A stretch of DNA of 64,000 bases, from assembly GCA_001414345.1 (NCBI GenBank), contig LLCB01000091.1, positions 124,001-188,000 on the forward strand, given 5' to 3'. The translations under genes were made by a program, and so were the position numbers. The notes under the pieces are model-generated. The model was given only the letters and a program-made list of their open reading frames with translations, was not told the origin of the DNA and ran no database searches. Positions 1 through 12,514 of this stretch are shown here, piece by piece; the stretch's first letter is position 1; each line of letters begins with the position of its first letter. The DNA is from Hymenoscyphus infarciens (taxonomy: Eukaryota; Ascomycota; Leotiomycetes; Helotiales; Helotiaceae).

Positions 1-3000
1 ACCTTTCCTGGTTGTAGCTGAGTTCGAGAAGAATATGCTCAAATTGTCGAATGATGAGCCTCATCTTACACTCGTCAAGCAGATTGGAGTCAAAGTGTGC
101 AACAACTTCGAGCTGGCCTTCACCTAAATTGCACTCCACAGTCAAAGGAACAGACCTTGCATGGCCATCGTCACTTTGCATTCTTCTACTCCCTAAAAGA
201 GTCACATCTTGCACTGCTAGGGGCTGTATGACAAATAGATTCTGAAACTGGCAAGCAGCGTGGGCACCAGATCCAAGGCGAGCAATGTTCTGAAGGCCTG
301 CTTGCTCGAAAGGTATTCTTTGCGTGGATTGATTTTGCAAGCTGTCGAGCAAATCCCGGATAGACTGGTCTGGATCAAGTAAGACTCTCACTGGGACAGT
401 CGATATTGTAGGTCCAATAAGATCCGAAATTCCGGGGACGGCGGCATTTCGCCCAGATATCACGTGGCCGAATGTGACGTCCTGTGTCTCCGCATGCTGT
501 CCTAGTATTATCGCCCAGGCGCACTGGAGTATCGTAGAAATCGTGAACATAGACCGAGGGATTCGTTCGAGCTGGATAATATGGCTCAGAGTTTTGTCGG
601 GAATTGGAGCGTATACCGGAGTAGGAAATTGCGGGAAATTCAAATGTTCCGCCCCAGCAAGAAGACCGCCCCAGAAATTCTGGCTTTGTGTCTGATCAAT
701 ATTGGTGATATGCTGAATGAAGTGGTTGAACCCACTTAAAGACGGGTAGACGGCCTGACTCTGGTTATATATGCTTTCAACCTTCTTAAACAGCAAAGGC
801 AAAGACCATCCATCGTAGATGGAGTGATGACATGTTAATACAAAGTATCGTTCTTCGCCATCGTAAATCATTGCATAGGTTGATAGCGACGTGCCCGTCT
901 CGAACTTTTGTTTCTGTGCTTCAGCAAGGTATCGAGGCAAATTGCTCTCATTCTTCCAATCGAGGGTTTCTCTAACTACAACTTGCAATATTGGCCAGTC
1001 GTCAACGGCAACTATCCTAGTCCTCAATACTGGCGTAGTCTCTACAGCCAATTCCCAAGCTGATTTGAAGCGATCGGAATTAACATAGACCGTCAAAGGA
1101 AAAATGAATTGCGAGACGTACGCGCCAGCTTGCTTGTTTGATAAAGCTAACAGGCCTTCTTGAAGAGAGGTACATGGGTATATATCTTCAATTCGGTTGC
1201 GTTCAACGTTGCAAATTTTAGCAGACTGGTCGACCAGATGGTCGAGGGCGTTTGTGTATTTGATCAACGCAAAAGGCTCTAGGAATCTCGAAACGGTGTT
1301 TTCCAGATCTTTCATAGCAAGCGACATAAGCGTTAGAGAAGGGTTACGGAGAATATCGGCCACAGCTATTGAGAGTTTCTGACTGTGGGCAAGTCTAACC
1401 AGCCTGAAGGCAGCAATTGAGTCGCCTCCGAGATGGAAGAAGTTGGAATCGGCCCAAATGTTAGATACATCTACCTTCAAGATATCAGACCAGAAAGCTT
1501 GCATTAACTTTTCTGGCCCGGTAGATGGCTGGATCTTCTTTTCTCCGGTCATGAGCGAGTATAAAGCGTGATCCTTCTGAGACAGATTTTGAACGAGACC
1601 ACGAAGGAGCGGGCGGTCTAGCTTTCCTGTTGGAGTCGGTGGCATTTTTTTGATATGAATGTAAATAGACGGAACCATATATGGTGGGAGAACTTTGTAT
1701 AGGTTCTGACGCAGGGTGGTCATCTCCACACAGAATGTTGGTGTCATGGGATCGAAGAGATCATCCTTATTTATCATCTCGCTCGATGCAGGATTATCGC
1801 AGACAAACGCTGCCAAAGCCTTAAAGTCTTCCATTCCTGCACGATGCACAAGTTCGACTGCTACAGCCGTACGTTCTGGCAGATTGAGACTCATGTTGTA
1901 CTCTATTTCGCCGAGCTCTAGACGTTGACCACGCAGTTTCACTTGGTTGTCTTTGCGCCCGATGTAGACCATCGTACCATCTTGATTATAACGAACGAGG
2001 TCACCCGTTCGATACATCTTTTTGCGTTCTCCGGGAAGCCATATCGGACTATCAATAAAGGCTGCTTTTGTCTTTTCTGGATCATTGAGATATCCTCGAG
2101 CTAAAATGGGACCCTGGATCAGAAGCTCGCCAGTAGACCCAAGGGCACAGAGTTTATCCGGGTTATTTGGATCAACAATCCAAGACACGCTTCCAAAGGA
2201 ACGACCTAGAATGACGCGATGCGCCTCATCTTTCTCCACGGTATGTGATACTGAGAAGATGGTGCATTCGGTGGGTCCATAGACATGGATAAATGTGACA
2301 TGTGGCATCCAAGTGGCGATAATATCCTGTCCAACAATCTCTCCTCCAACTGCCAAAGTACGCAGGCTAGGCACAGTTGCCGGATCAACTGTTCGGATGA
2401 AAGAGGGAGTCGAAAATACCCAGTTCACATTCGCTTGATTAATGAAAGTGACAATGTTCCCCATTCGCTGCTTTTCGGAAGGTACACAAACTGTGCCCCC
2501 TGTTATGAGCGTTGTAAAAATCTCTGCGCAGGCCTGCCAATATATTAGTATGGGCAGGTATTCAGAAGGAGTGTAGAAGATAAAGGGCTCCCATAGCCAG
2601 TGGAACGTGAATTAAGGAGGTTGAGCAGAGGGAGGAGTTCATACAGCGTCAAACGTATAGCTACTAAATTGTAAAACTCTCGAAGAAGATTCGAAGCCCA
2701 TCGGCTTCGCATGTTCTGTACAACTAGAACTTATTGCACGATGCTCAATGACAACACCCTTGGGCTTGCCAGTGCTTCCTGATGTGAAAATGATATAAGC
2801 AACATTTGAAGGAGTAAGAAGTTCGTTGCGAGAAGCACTCTGTGCAACGAGATTATTAGCATTGATTGTTCGCTTCGATACCTCCAATACGTTTGGGTAA
2901 TACGATTCAAGTATCTCGGTTGTCGCTGTCGATACTAGAACCAGACGCGCTCCCACTTCTTCGATAATGGCCAGATGTCTTTGGGGGGGGTGGCTGGGAT

Positions 3001-6000
3001 CAATAGGTACAAACCCACCGCCGGCTTTTAAAACTCCTAGCATAGCGACAATAGCCCATATTGATTTCTCGAAGCAGACTGGGACTAGGACCTCAGGTCC
3101 AACACCAAGTGTAATCAAATTTGAAGCTAGAGCGGAAGATAAAGCGTCGAGTTCTGCATAAGATAGTCTGCCATCCGAAGAGTAAACCGCTTCTTTGTGT
3201 GGTTGCATCTCTGTGACGGACTGGAAGATTTCGTGTAGACAGCGTTCTGTCGGGCAAGGAAGGTTTCGATTCCACTCGTAGAATTGGTCATTCTGACCAC
3301 CCGAAAGATCCAAATCTCGCATCTTCATCTCTGGAAAACTGATTATCAATTGAAGTAGACGACGGAGCATATCCTCGACGTTTTGGGCTTGCTGGTCAGA
3401 AATGCGCGACTTCCAGTATCTGAGCGCAATTTCCAGAGTAGCAGGAGAGTCACGAACATTAATTGTCATGTCGTATTCGCTGGGGTCTTTGTCTGCAAGC
3501 TCCTCGACTCGTATGCCCTCACCCATGGATATGCCGCTGGGCAAAAGTCGTTGGAATGACATGGCTGTATTGAATAGGTGATGGCCTTGCAGCCCTAGTG
3601 CACGATGAATATCTGCAAGCGACGCATTTTGATGCTCCAAGCTTTGCCTAAAATCTCTAGCTGATTTATTTAGAGCCTGGATCAGCGAATCTGTTTCGGT
3701 AATATCAAACCGACAAACGAGCATTTTCATATAAGCGCCCACGGCATCCTGGATTCCTTCGATTGGCAAATCTCTTCCTGAGGTCAAGCAACCAAAGCAG
3801 ACAGAATCTGAGTCCGTCATTGTACGCAGTACTAGCGCCCAGGAAAGTTGGAAGAGGTTGGCCGCAGTCACTTCATTTTCTAAGCAGAAGTCTCGAATCC
3901 GTTGAACAAGCGAAGAATCAATCCTGACAACATGCTCATGATAACTATTTTGCTCTATTTCTTGGCAGGGAAATATGCATGAAGGGGAGTCCGCAAGGAA
4001 ATTTTCCCAGTAACTTTGGTCCTCGGCATGAGAAGTCTCTTCCCAAAAAACAACATAGTCTTTGTATGATGGACCGATATTTTGAGGCAGCATGCTTTGA
4101 TAGGCCAAAGCCAGGTCCTTCAACACGACCTGAACAGAAGTTCCATCAAACAGTGCATGATTGATGTTTAGTTGGCAGAAAGCTCGGTCTGAGGCTGTAC
4201 TATAGATAGTAAATTCATGCTCATGCTTTGTCTGATTTGGGTCGAAATCTGGTAATGAACAAGCAGGCAAGAAAACCATGTCCTCCGTACAGCTCACCAA
4301 GCGAGTAGGTGCTTCATTGTGCTTTAGTACAACTTGATAAAACAAGTTAGTTGCGTCGACACTAGAGATGAAGAGTGTTCTCAGGACAGAGTGTCGCCGT
4401 ACGACTTGTTGCCAAGCTCCTACCAGGGCCTCCAGATCGATTTTTTTTCCTGAATCTGCAACTATCTTCCATTGGAGTGAGGATTGGTATAGTGAGGGAT
4501 TTCTTGTTTGGCTTGCTAGTATCGCCTCCTGCATTGGTGTACACGGAAAGATGTCTGCAATATCACCGGGGACGCTGAGACCTGGGTTTTCAAGTAGTTG
4601 ATCCACCAATACTTCAAGGCGTTGATCATCTAGAGATAGAAGTGGGAAATCACTTATGGTGTACTGAAAGTCGAGTTGTTGCAATTCCGCTAGTGCCAAG
4701 TTCAATGAGTGGGGAAATTCGCGGACCCACTGATGGATCTCCTCTTGGTGAAGCATGTGTTTGTTATACGTAAACGTAAATCGGAGTTGAGAACATTCAA
4801 TCTGAGCTGATACGTCGAATAACGCAACACGCAACGGATCGCGCCCCATATTTTCGGTGATGCCATGTGCAACTCTTTGAAGCAGTGCGCCGTCCTTTTC
4901 TAGTTGTTGATACTGACCAAAAAAGTTAAACAGAACTTCAACTGGGAAGCACTTCTCGACTTGGCCATTTTGTCGATTTAGCACCTGGGTATTAAAGAAA
5001 GACACCTCATGGCCAGCGAGAGCTCTGCGGAAGTCTTTGACTCGTCGAATGATATTAACAATACTGTCGTTTTCTTTTATATCAACAAGTATAGGAAAAA
5101 GAACAGTAAACCAGCCCACGGTCTGAGACACATCAATGTTTTCATCTCCTGGGTTCCGTCCGTGTCCTTCATCAAATATGGTAGGCGGGGAACGGTCTGT
5201 GAAAACACTCCCAAAAGAATAGAGAAGAGCCGAGAGCATGATGTCGACCGGATTTGTACCCAGTGGAGAATGGCAGCCCCTGAGAAGCTGCTCGGTCGTG
5301 TCGCTTTCTAGCGTAATAAACTGTGTCACATTCTCCAGCGTCTGCGGACAACCCCAGTACTCTAGTTCTGGGAAAGTAGGTTTCCAAGATTGAAGCACAG
5401 CTGGGAATACATCCTTGGAGGACGATTCTTCTAGCAATTGAAGCCAGTTCTGAAAGCCCAGTGGCTTTTCTGGTGAAAGTTTTCCCTCGGATAGGAATGT
5501 CTCCAGGTCGTGTATAATGATCCTCCATGATACCAGATCAATGACAAGGTGGTGAGCAGTTAATTCCAATAATCTGCCCTGGCTCACTTTGCTGATGAGG
5601 TCTGCAACGAGCAGCGGGCCCATCTCTATGTTGATCAATGCCGCGCCCGTTCCTCTCTCTTTGGGGGTGCGAAAGACGTAGGAGGACTTCGTATCCTCTT
5701 CAGTTCTCTGTGTCCATGTTCCTTGTTGGCCAGTGAAGCGAGCTCGAAGCATAGAGTGACGTTCCACAACGGCATGGATTGCTTTCTCTAAATGTGCCTC
5801 TTGAACATGATCCGCTACCTGCAAGGTAAAGCCCTGATTGAATTCATTGTCCCCATTTGGTACCAAGCTGAAGTACATGCGTTGCACTGCAGAGAGTTCG
5901 AATTTCTCATTGGTCTCATCTTGCAATACTCGAGCACAAGTTGTGTTGAGCGCTGTAATGTGAGACTCTAAGTCGAACAGGGAAGAACTGATGAGAATGT

Positions 6001-7912
6001 CTTTTGTTCTTATATTCATACCCTGGGCCTTCCCGAAGAAGACGACCTGCATGGCGGAGATTGAGTCCCCCCCAAGGGCGAGGAAGGATTTACCGGGATT
6101 GATGACTTTGATGGGGATATTCAACACATCGCCAATGATCTGTCGAAGAGAATTCATAGTTGGCGAGGACGAGGGTAAGGACGAGGACTCATTGAGAGCT
6201 GAGGAGACGTCTGCGAGTGCTTGGTCTGAAGCTATGCTCTCGACCCATTTCTGCAGCAGTTTACGGTGAACTTTTCCTGAAGGAAGCAAAGGCAACGATT
6301 CAACTACGATCAGGCGGGCTGGAACCATGTAGCTCGGTAATGATTTTGCGAGAGACTCCTGGATCTTGGGTATTGCTTCCTGGGATTGATCGTTATCCCA
6401 CAGCCGAATCGTGCCATCAAAATTGGGCTTGAAGTTGTGGATGAGAGCCAGCACGCCAACCAGCTGGCCTTGAAGGCATCCCATCGACGGAAATACGACG
6501 ACGGCATGGCTCACGATGGCGTTTTCAGCAATGCGATGTTCAATCTCTCCCAGCTCAACTCGCTGGCCACGGAGCTTGATTTGTAGGTCTTTTCTCCCAA
6601 TGTATAGAAGGCTACCGGAGCCGTCGGGGTTGTACTGCACGAGATCTCCGGTTTTGTAGAATCTCGGTGGTGGTGGTGGTGATGGTGCTGAGAGGGTCGA
6701 GGACGAGGTCGTCTCCCTGTACCAGCGGGGCGCGGCAATAAACACAGCAGAGGTCTTGGCTTCATCGCGCCAATAGCCGCGCGCCAGAGTGTGCCCCTGA
6801 ACCAACAACTCGCCAACTCCCCCAACAGGCATCAACTGGTGATGGTCATCAGCATCCACAATCCACGACACAGTGCTGATAGCATGGCCAATGGGTGAAC
6901 CAAGCGTCTCGCAACATGGTGCTGCTGACACTGGCTCTAGCTCCGTCATGTTGCATGCGATGGTAATTTCGCTTGGACCGTATGCATTGAAAATCCTTCG
7001 ATCTGGATCCTCCAGCCAGAGCCTTAGATTTTCCCTCGAGAATGCCTCCCCGCCCGTTGTTAGGGTGCGCACACTAGGGACATGATGGGGATCAAGCACA
7101 CCCGCCACAGATGGTGTCAGGAACACCATATCGATCAAGTGTTGATTGATATAGCCCGCCAGGTTGTCGACACGGTCGGCATCTGAGGGCATACACACGC
7201 ACCCACCATAAAAGAGCGTTGGGAAGATCTCTAAAATGCTGGCGTCGAAAGAGAAAGAAGAGAAGCACAGCATTTTGGTCTCAGGCGTTGAGCCCATCTT
7301 GTGGCCCAAGGCGAGACAACTGGTTGTCAACGCCTGGTGCTCAATCATGACCCCTTTGGGTGTGCCCGTACTGCCCGAGGTGAAGACGACGTAGGCGAGG
7401 TTGGATGGGGAGATTTGCGGGTGAGGAACAAGAGGTTGTTCTACCTGCGAGTCCATAGCATCACCTGAAACTACGACGATGTTCGCGGCCAAACTGACCA
7501 CTTTCTCCAGGTTCGTCACGGAAGTGAGCAATGTCGTGGTTTGAAGTGTCCGTACAATGCCATCCAGCCGATCAAGCGGGTGTGTTGGATCTAGCGGTAC
7601 GAATGCACAACCAGCCTTTAGGATACCCAACATAGCGACTATACTCCATGCTGATTTTTCGAAACAAAAAGGTACCAACGAGTCTGGTAGCACCCCGATC
7701 ACGAGAAGTCGTTGAGCTACATTAGATGAAGCAACATCTAAGTCATGATACGTGAGCTGGGCATCCCAAGCGTTTACAGCAAGCGAGTTGGGTCTTCCGT
7801 GGATTTGCGATTTGATTCTCTCGTGTGCTAGTTCTTTCACAGCTCCAGGGCAGATGGTGTTCCATTGAAGAATCTGGGCCGGCACGGCGTTGATGTCTTC
7901 TTTCCCTTCCAT
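1..7912 (-). CDS. Non-ribosomal peptide synthetase, modules A-T-E-C-A-T-C, 3' end beyond window
   Basis: Multimodular NRPS. Exon 1 is 7912-2645 and one 111-nt intron (2644-2534, GTATGA donor, ACTAAT branch site, GGCAG acceptor) is inferred because it joins TFDA to the rest of the A2 core. Reading is then open to base 1. Order from the N-terminus: A1 (TSGSTGTPKG at about residue 175, NAYGPSE at about 310, SGK lysine motif at about 545); T1 (LGGDS, serine codon 6062-6064); epimerisation domain (HHxxxDxxSW at about residue 785, VGWFT at about 928); C1 (NHALFDG at about 1248); A2 (TSGSTGKPKG at about 1708); T2 (LGGDS, serine codon 1418-1420); C2 (HHSIYDG, 810-829). Starting with A and having E in module 1 predicts a D-configured first residue. 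By-eye specificity residues are D-A-L-F-T-G-A-I-A-K for A1 and D-A-A-F-A-G-V-I-F-K for A2; I make no substrate call. The layout resembles the start of HC-toxin and apicidin synthetases (family knowledge), but the product is unknown. The start ATG has a good context (gaaaATGG). Confidence 0.95.
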
Positions 7913-8975
7913 TTTCGAACGTAAGATGGGTTATGGGTAGAAAGTTGGATAGTTTGTATGATTTGGTACATTGATGGAAATTGTAAAGATTCTTGAACTG
8001 ATAAGCTTCCTTAAATGAGGTAGAATAGGCCTTAGAAAGCGTAACGATCATGAAAGTGCATGAGAGAGAGCGAGCGAGGGGAAGAAAGATGGGGGTCGGA
8101 GTTTGTTTACTCTTTTAGAAGGTGTTAAAATAAGTAAACACTCCCTCGGCCTTCCCGAACTACCTCCTTCTCTTTATTCTCTTGATTATTAGTTACCGTA
8201 GAAAGAAGACCTATAAGAAGGAAGTGATCGCCCCGCTTAGAATCCATATTTCTTAACTCTAGGATAAAATGCAAGTGGGGATTGTAAGGAGGTGGATCAT
8301 AACGATTACTAAAGTATATAAGAGAGAGCGAGCAAGGGGAAGAAAGATGGGGGCTGGAGTTTGTTTACTCTTTTAGAAGGTGTTAAAAGAAGTAAACACT
8401 CCCTCGGCCTTCCCGAACTACCTCCTTCTCTTTATTCTCTTGATTATTAGTTACCGTAGAAAGAAGACCTATAAGAAGGAAGTGATTGCCCCGCTTAGAA
8501 TCCACTTATTTCTTAACTCTAGGATAAACTGCAAGTGGGGATTGTAAGGAGGTGGATTATAACGATTACTAAAGTATATAAGAGAGAGCGGGCGAAGGGA
8601 ACAAAGATGGGGGCTGGAGTTTGTTTACTCTTTTGGAAGGTGTTAAAAGAAGTAAATACTCCCTCGGCCTTTCCGAACTACCTCCTTCTCTTTATTCTCT
8701 TGATTATTAATTACCGTAGAAAGAAGACCTATAAGAAGGAAGTGATTGCCCCGCTTAGAATCCACTCAATTCTTAACGCTAGGATTAAATACCAGAAGGG
8801 AAAATTCTTTATGCACATTAAAATAGCGTCAAATGTTGGCTTGTTGGACAAACTTGATCTGTGACTATTCTTTTAGCTATATAGTGCTAATAAGTATCCC
8901 CTGGTCTTCCCTTCCACAAAACACTGTTCTCTCTCCCTCCCGATTACCCCATTGAGGCTCATTCCCAATCGCAAA
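7913..8975. promoter_or_regulatory. Divergent promoter between NRPS and UstYa-like gene
   Basis: This 1,063-bp gap separates the start codons of two divergent genes, so it should hold both promoters. Most of it (8043 to about 8790) is a tandem triplication described separately. Pyrimidine-rich sequence (8905-8945) lies just before the UstYa-like ATG. I see no ORF with a credible ATG here. Confidence 0.6.
8043..8790. repeat. 258-260 bp tandem repeat, three copies, in the NRPS/UstYa promoter
   Basis: Copies start at 8043, 8301 and 8561, each opening with AACGATYA. The third is cut short at about 8790. Copies are nearly identical, differing by scattered substitutions and 1-2 bp indels. Each unit contains a GTTTACT ... 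AGTAAAC inverted pair around an AAGGTGTTAAAA core, a GA-rich stretch and a CTCCTTCTCTTTATTCTC pyrimidine tract. No target-site duplication or transposon terminus is evident, so this looks like local tandem duplication of promoter sequence. Confidence 0.9.
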
Positions 8976-9716
8976 ATGAACACCGAATTCTCAGATAACG
9001 ATTCTCGCCACTCAGAAGATCAAGGATTTCCCACCAAAGGAAAATACAAAGCCATGCTAGACCATGAATCCCACCAAACATTCAACGCCTGCCACAGACG
9101 CCTCGAAACCACCAATTCAATCTGTTCCATAATCGCCGGTCTCACAGGCTGCCTCATTGCCCTCCTCCTCCTTGTCTCAATCTCTCAACATAAAATAAGC
9201 AAGGCCTACGAACACAATCACAACACAGCCTCTATACAAGACGAAATTTTTGGAACCAATAGCCCAATCACCAAAGCCCAAATACAACAAACCTGGAAAG
9301 GATGCGGCAACTACTCTAGTGAAGCCCTCGGAATGGGCTGCAAATACGACGTCATGCTTGGAGGCTGGCTACATTCAGACTGCCACTTCTCTCCCCTCAC
9401 TGAGAAATACATTCAGTTAGGAAATTTCACCTGGTTTCGGGACCCACTTTTCACAGAGCCCATTTCCCTCGAAGAAGTACGTCGCGGAGAACATGATGTA
9501 ATTTGGACGCAGAAATATTATCATTATGCGCATTGCGCTTATTTGTGGGAGCTGCAGATGAGGGCTTTTAGGGAGAATGAACCAATTGATGATGTGATTT
9601 TTGAGGAGGAACATACGGTTCATTGTTCGAAGATTTTGTTGGACCCAGAGAGTCTGATGACAAATGTTACTGCTATTTATACTGGTTTTGATTATTGTGG
9701 AAAACCTTGGAGTTAG
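8976..9716 (+). CDS. UstYa-like (DUF3328) membrane-anchored oxidase
   Basis: A 246-residue single-exon protein. The start is the ATG at 8976 (context gcaaaATGA); the frame is open eight codons further up but has no ATG there. An N-terminal cytoplasmic stretch is followed by one membrane segment (about residues 50-70), then a lumenal domain carrying the two HxxHC motifs that define UstYa proteins: HYAHC (about 183-187) and HTVHC (about 212-216). Family members such as UstYa/UstYb of ustiloxin and the Cct proteins of cyclochlorotine catalyse oxidative cyclisation, hydroxylation or chlorination of peptides, often beside RiPP or NRPS genes (established knowledge). Here it is divergent from the NRPS, so tailoring of the NRPS product is the natural inference. 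The reaction itself cannot be read from sequence. Confidence 0.85.
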   Translation: MNTEFSDNDSRHSEDQGFPTKGKYKAMLDHESHQTFNACHRRLETTNSICSIIAGLTGCLIALLLLVSISQHKISKAYEHNHNTASIQDEIFGTNSPITKAQIQQTWKGCGNYSSEALGMGCKYDVMLGGWLHSDCHFSPLTEKYIQLGNFTWFRDPLFTEPISLEEVRRGEHDVIWTQKYYHYAHCAYLWELQMRAFRENEPIDDVIFEEEHTVHCSKILLDPESLMTNVTAIYTGFDYCGKPWS

Positions 9717-10694
9717 ATCACGTAGTACAGAGAGGTGTTTTGACCGAAGGATGGTATTGAGAGAGAGAAGGGGTTAAATATGGGAGATTGGATTGAGTAT
9801 AAGAGGTTGGATTGAATATGAGAGATTCATTAAATGTAGGAGATTGGATTTACCCAATTCCCGTTTTGCCTTTTGTGACTTGGGTAAATATTCTGTTTAA
9901 ATTTCATTCCCTCAAAACTCCGGCACCTAATCCACTCCCTTCTCACTATCTCATCAACGCAACGACGGCCCTGCTGTCCAGCATTACCTTCGTTCTTGAT
10001 TGCGCCCGAGATCACTGCTAAAACATTTTTAATGTCAAGTGACCAGGCAAGCAGAAATTCTATATGTTAGGCCAGAGGAATCCATCCCACTCACAGGAGT
10101 TTGTTACAGAGTAAGGCAAATATCTAAACACGTATCAGTTGAATAAATGCAATGGTTCGGAATTTGAACTTTTTTTTTCTTTTGGAAAGCTAACATCTTG
10201 CCGAGTTTAATTCATGGTGAAAAAGAACCACCTTTCAATGTTCTACTAACCACATGATACCTCCGTTCTCCACTTTCCATTCCAACTGCATAATACCAGT
10301 GGTGTACCCGCTCTTCAATGGCTTGTAACTATTACATCCGGAGATTGTATTTGGAACTGCTCCGAGCTTAAGACTAGACCTTATCAGAAATTCTAACTGC
10401 TTTGTGTGAAGTATCAAAAAGAACCAGATATTCCAACTACATAATGCTCCCATTCCCTCTTTTCAATTCCAACTGCATAATACCTCCACTCCCCACTTTC
10501 AATTCCAACTGCATAATACCTCCGCTCGCCACTTTTAATTCCAACTGCATAATTCTTGTTCCATAACCTCCAAGGCGGTGAGTTCCTGGGCGGAGATTCC
10601 TGGGCGGTGTGTCTGTTCTGCCAGGAAGCCTCCCGGACTAACTCATCACATAACTAATACGTGATCCGCGACACTGTCTTAATTAGAAACTCCT
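9717..10694. other. Intergenic sequence with short degenerate repeats
   Basis: No convincing gene. Between 9745 and 9850 there are loose repeats of a GAGATTGGATT-like motif, and 10260-10560 holds repeats of a TTCCAACTGCATAATACC motif. The region contains the 3' ends of the convergent UstYa-like and MFS genes. Confidence 0.5.
10465..10558. repeat. 36-bp tandem repeat, 2.6 copies
   Basis: Two full units (10465-10500 and 10501-10536) beginning AATTCCAACTGCATAATACC are followed by a partial unit (10537-10558). Related single copies occur at about 10280 and 10430. It lies about 140 bp beyond the stop codon of the MFS transporter gene. Confidence 0.85.
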
Positions 10695-12514
10695 TTACAG
10701 CTCAATGGGCCCGCTTCCTAATTGAGCGCCCCAAGCTCCGAAGCCAGCAACAGCAAAGAAACCTGCAGCCACAAAAAACGGCAATCCAATTCCTACACCT
10801 CCAATACTCAAACCAAGCCGGAATGTAGCCGCAATAAGCGGTGATGCGATCAATGTTCCGGTGATGCTCACAAACGCAAGTGCAGAATATAGTAGTGCTA
10901 CTTCTGTAGAGTTTACTAAAGAAGTTGCGTAGGATTGGATGGCGGCGCGGAAGCCGAAAGATAACGTGAAAAGGAGGAGCGCTAACGTGTCACCGTCAGT
11001 CAGTTTGTGGGAATATAATTATAGGCAAGGTGTAGGGGAGGGGGTTCTTGATGTAGACTTACATAAAATCATGAGCCCAGCGGATGGTGAAAGTCCAATC
11101 ATAATTGGTCCTATCGTACCAAACACCGAACTCCCGCGGGCAATCCATAAATCCACATTTTCTGGAGGCATACCGTGAGAGACAACGCATAATTTGCTGA
11201 CTGCTGGTAGGACAAAGACAAAAAGAATCAGGTTGACAACTGCTCGGAATGAGATTAGGTAATTTGCCTGTTTCGTCTCCCAGTTCTGTTAGCAAAGATT
11301 CAATAGCACAGACGATGACATGAAAAAAAGCACTTGCCTTAGATAGACTCCAACCGAAACGTTTAGAGGTATATTGAACCAAAAATTCTAATGTTTCACG
11401 ACCTAGTGTTGTTACGAGGAAAGAGAGAGTTATTAGTATAAGGTTGCGATTTCTACTAATCAACTCCCAGGTGATTACTATTGATCTGGTAAGACGCAGT
11501 AGTTTTCTCCTAAGAACCATGATCTTAGTTTCCTCAGATGCCTCGGGGGTTGAAATATTCGTGTTTTGTTCCCCAATGACATTATTATCATTATCGTCAA
11601 GCAATGAGTTGCCTCTCGAATGTTGCATTGTCATCTTTACTGTATTCGGAATCCTAGCTAGGACAACAAGCGAACACAACTCAAAGGGAAAACCCACAAA
11701 CAACGGGACAAACGCACCCCATCTCTCCATCAACACTGATCCTAAAAGGGGAACCAAACATTCTGTAAGGAGCATTGTACTCGCTAGATAAAAGAACGCT
11801 CTTGCTCTTCTTTCTGCATCAATGACATCCGAAATGATAGTATATATCATCGCGGATAAAATCATCGGGCCTCCACCTGCTGATTTAAAAAAGATAGAGA
11901 GGTAGAGGAACTTGAAAGGCAGGGCGTAGTACTGGTTCAAGTAGCAGAAACTAAGAATCCAGATTTCCGAGAGCATCTGCCCGGATATACCGAGGACTAG
12001 GACGAAGTTGCGACCGCGCTTATTGGCAAGATTTCCAAAGGGGATGGCGAGGATTAAAGCTAGGAAAGAGGGAGTAAGTAATTATCACTATATGGCTAGC
12101 GAGGTGAGATACAAAGGAACGCATGGACGAGAAGTCTGTCAACGACTTACCTAGTAGATTCTCACCGACTTTCAACCAAGCCTTTGTCGTCGCTAATTCA
12201 CCCTGCACAGTATTTACTTTACACAGCTGCTCCGGGATTTCTGGCCATTGATGATAAGGCGGTCTACCATCTTGAAATTCCCTCGAAATACCATGAAGGG
12301 CTTGCTGAGAGTAATATTGAACACAGAGTATAGCTTCAAGCAGTCGAGCCTTGGGTGTTGTACGTAGAGTATCTCCGCAATCAGCAAGGAGCGCGAAGAT
12401 GTAGCAGAGGATTGGGATTTTCCAAGTTTCCCAGATGCGCTTCCAATTTTCACGAGTAGATAGGGGCGACATAATTGATGAGATACTGCTAGAGTAATTG
12501 TTGGAAGGAGTCAT
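10695..12514 (-). CDS. Major facilitator superfamily transporter, four exons
   Basis: Predicted 525-residue MFS permease. Exons: 12514-12151, 12059-11338, 11267-11063, 10981-10695. Phases agree at every junction and give one open frame of 1,578 nt. Intron 2 (11337-11268) begins with GCAAGT, so it is a GC-AG intron; this choice restores the continuous membrane segment SKANYLISFRAVVN. Start is the ATG at 12514 (context tcaaaATGA). The first hydrophobic helix follows about 35 residues in. A long external loop contains PEIPEQLCK, and a hydrophilic central loop (NSLLDDNDNN region) separates the two halves. The layout fits a drug/toxin-type fungal MFS. It is divergent from a second MFS gene and near the NRPS, so product export is plausible. 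Substrate unknown. Confidence 0.85.

Noticed and set aside
2206..2548. Short frames on both strands across the NRPS A2 domain
   Set aside because: The NRPS frame itself is open here after removal of the 111-nt intron; these are other-frame shadows.
8535..8864. 109-codon open frame in the NRPS/UstYa promoter
   Set aside because: No ATG start, and it lies in the tandem repeat, whose sister copies do not keep the frame open.
10939..11178. 79-codon plus-strand frame beside the MFS transporter
   Set aside because: It covers an exon-intron junction of the minus-strand transporter, where the spliced frame is clearly the coding one.
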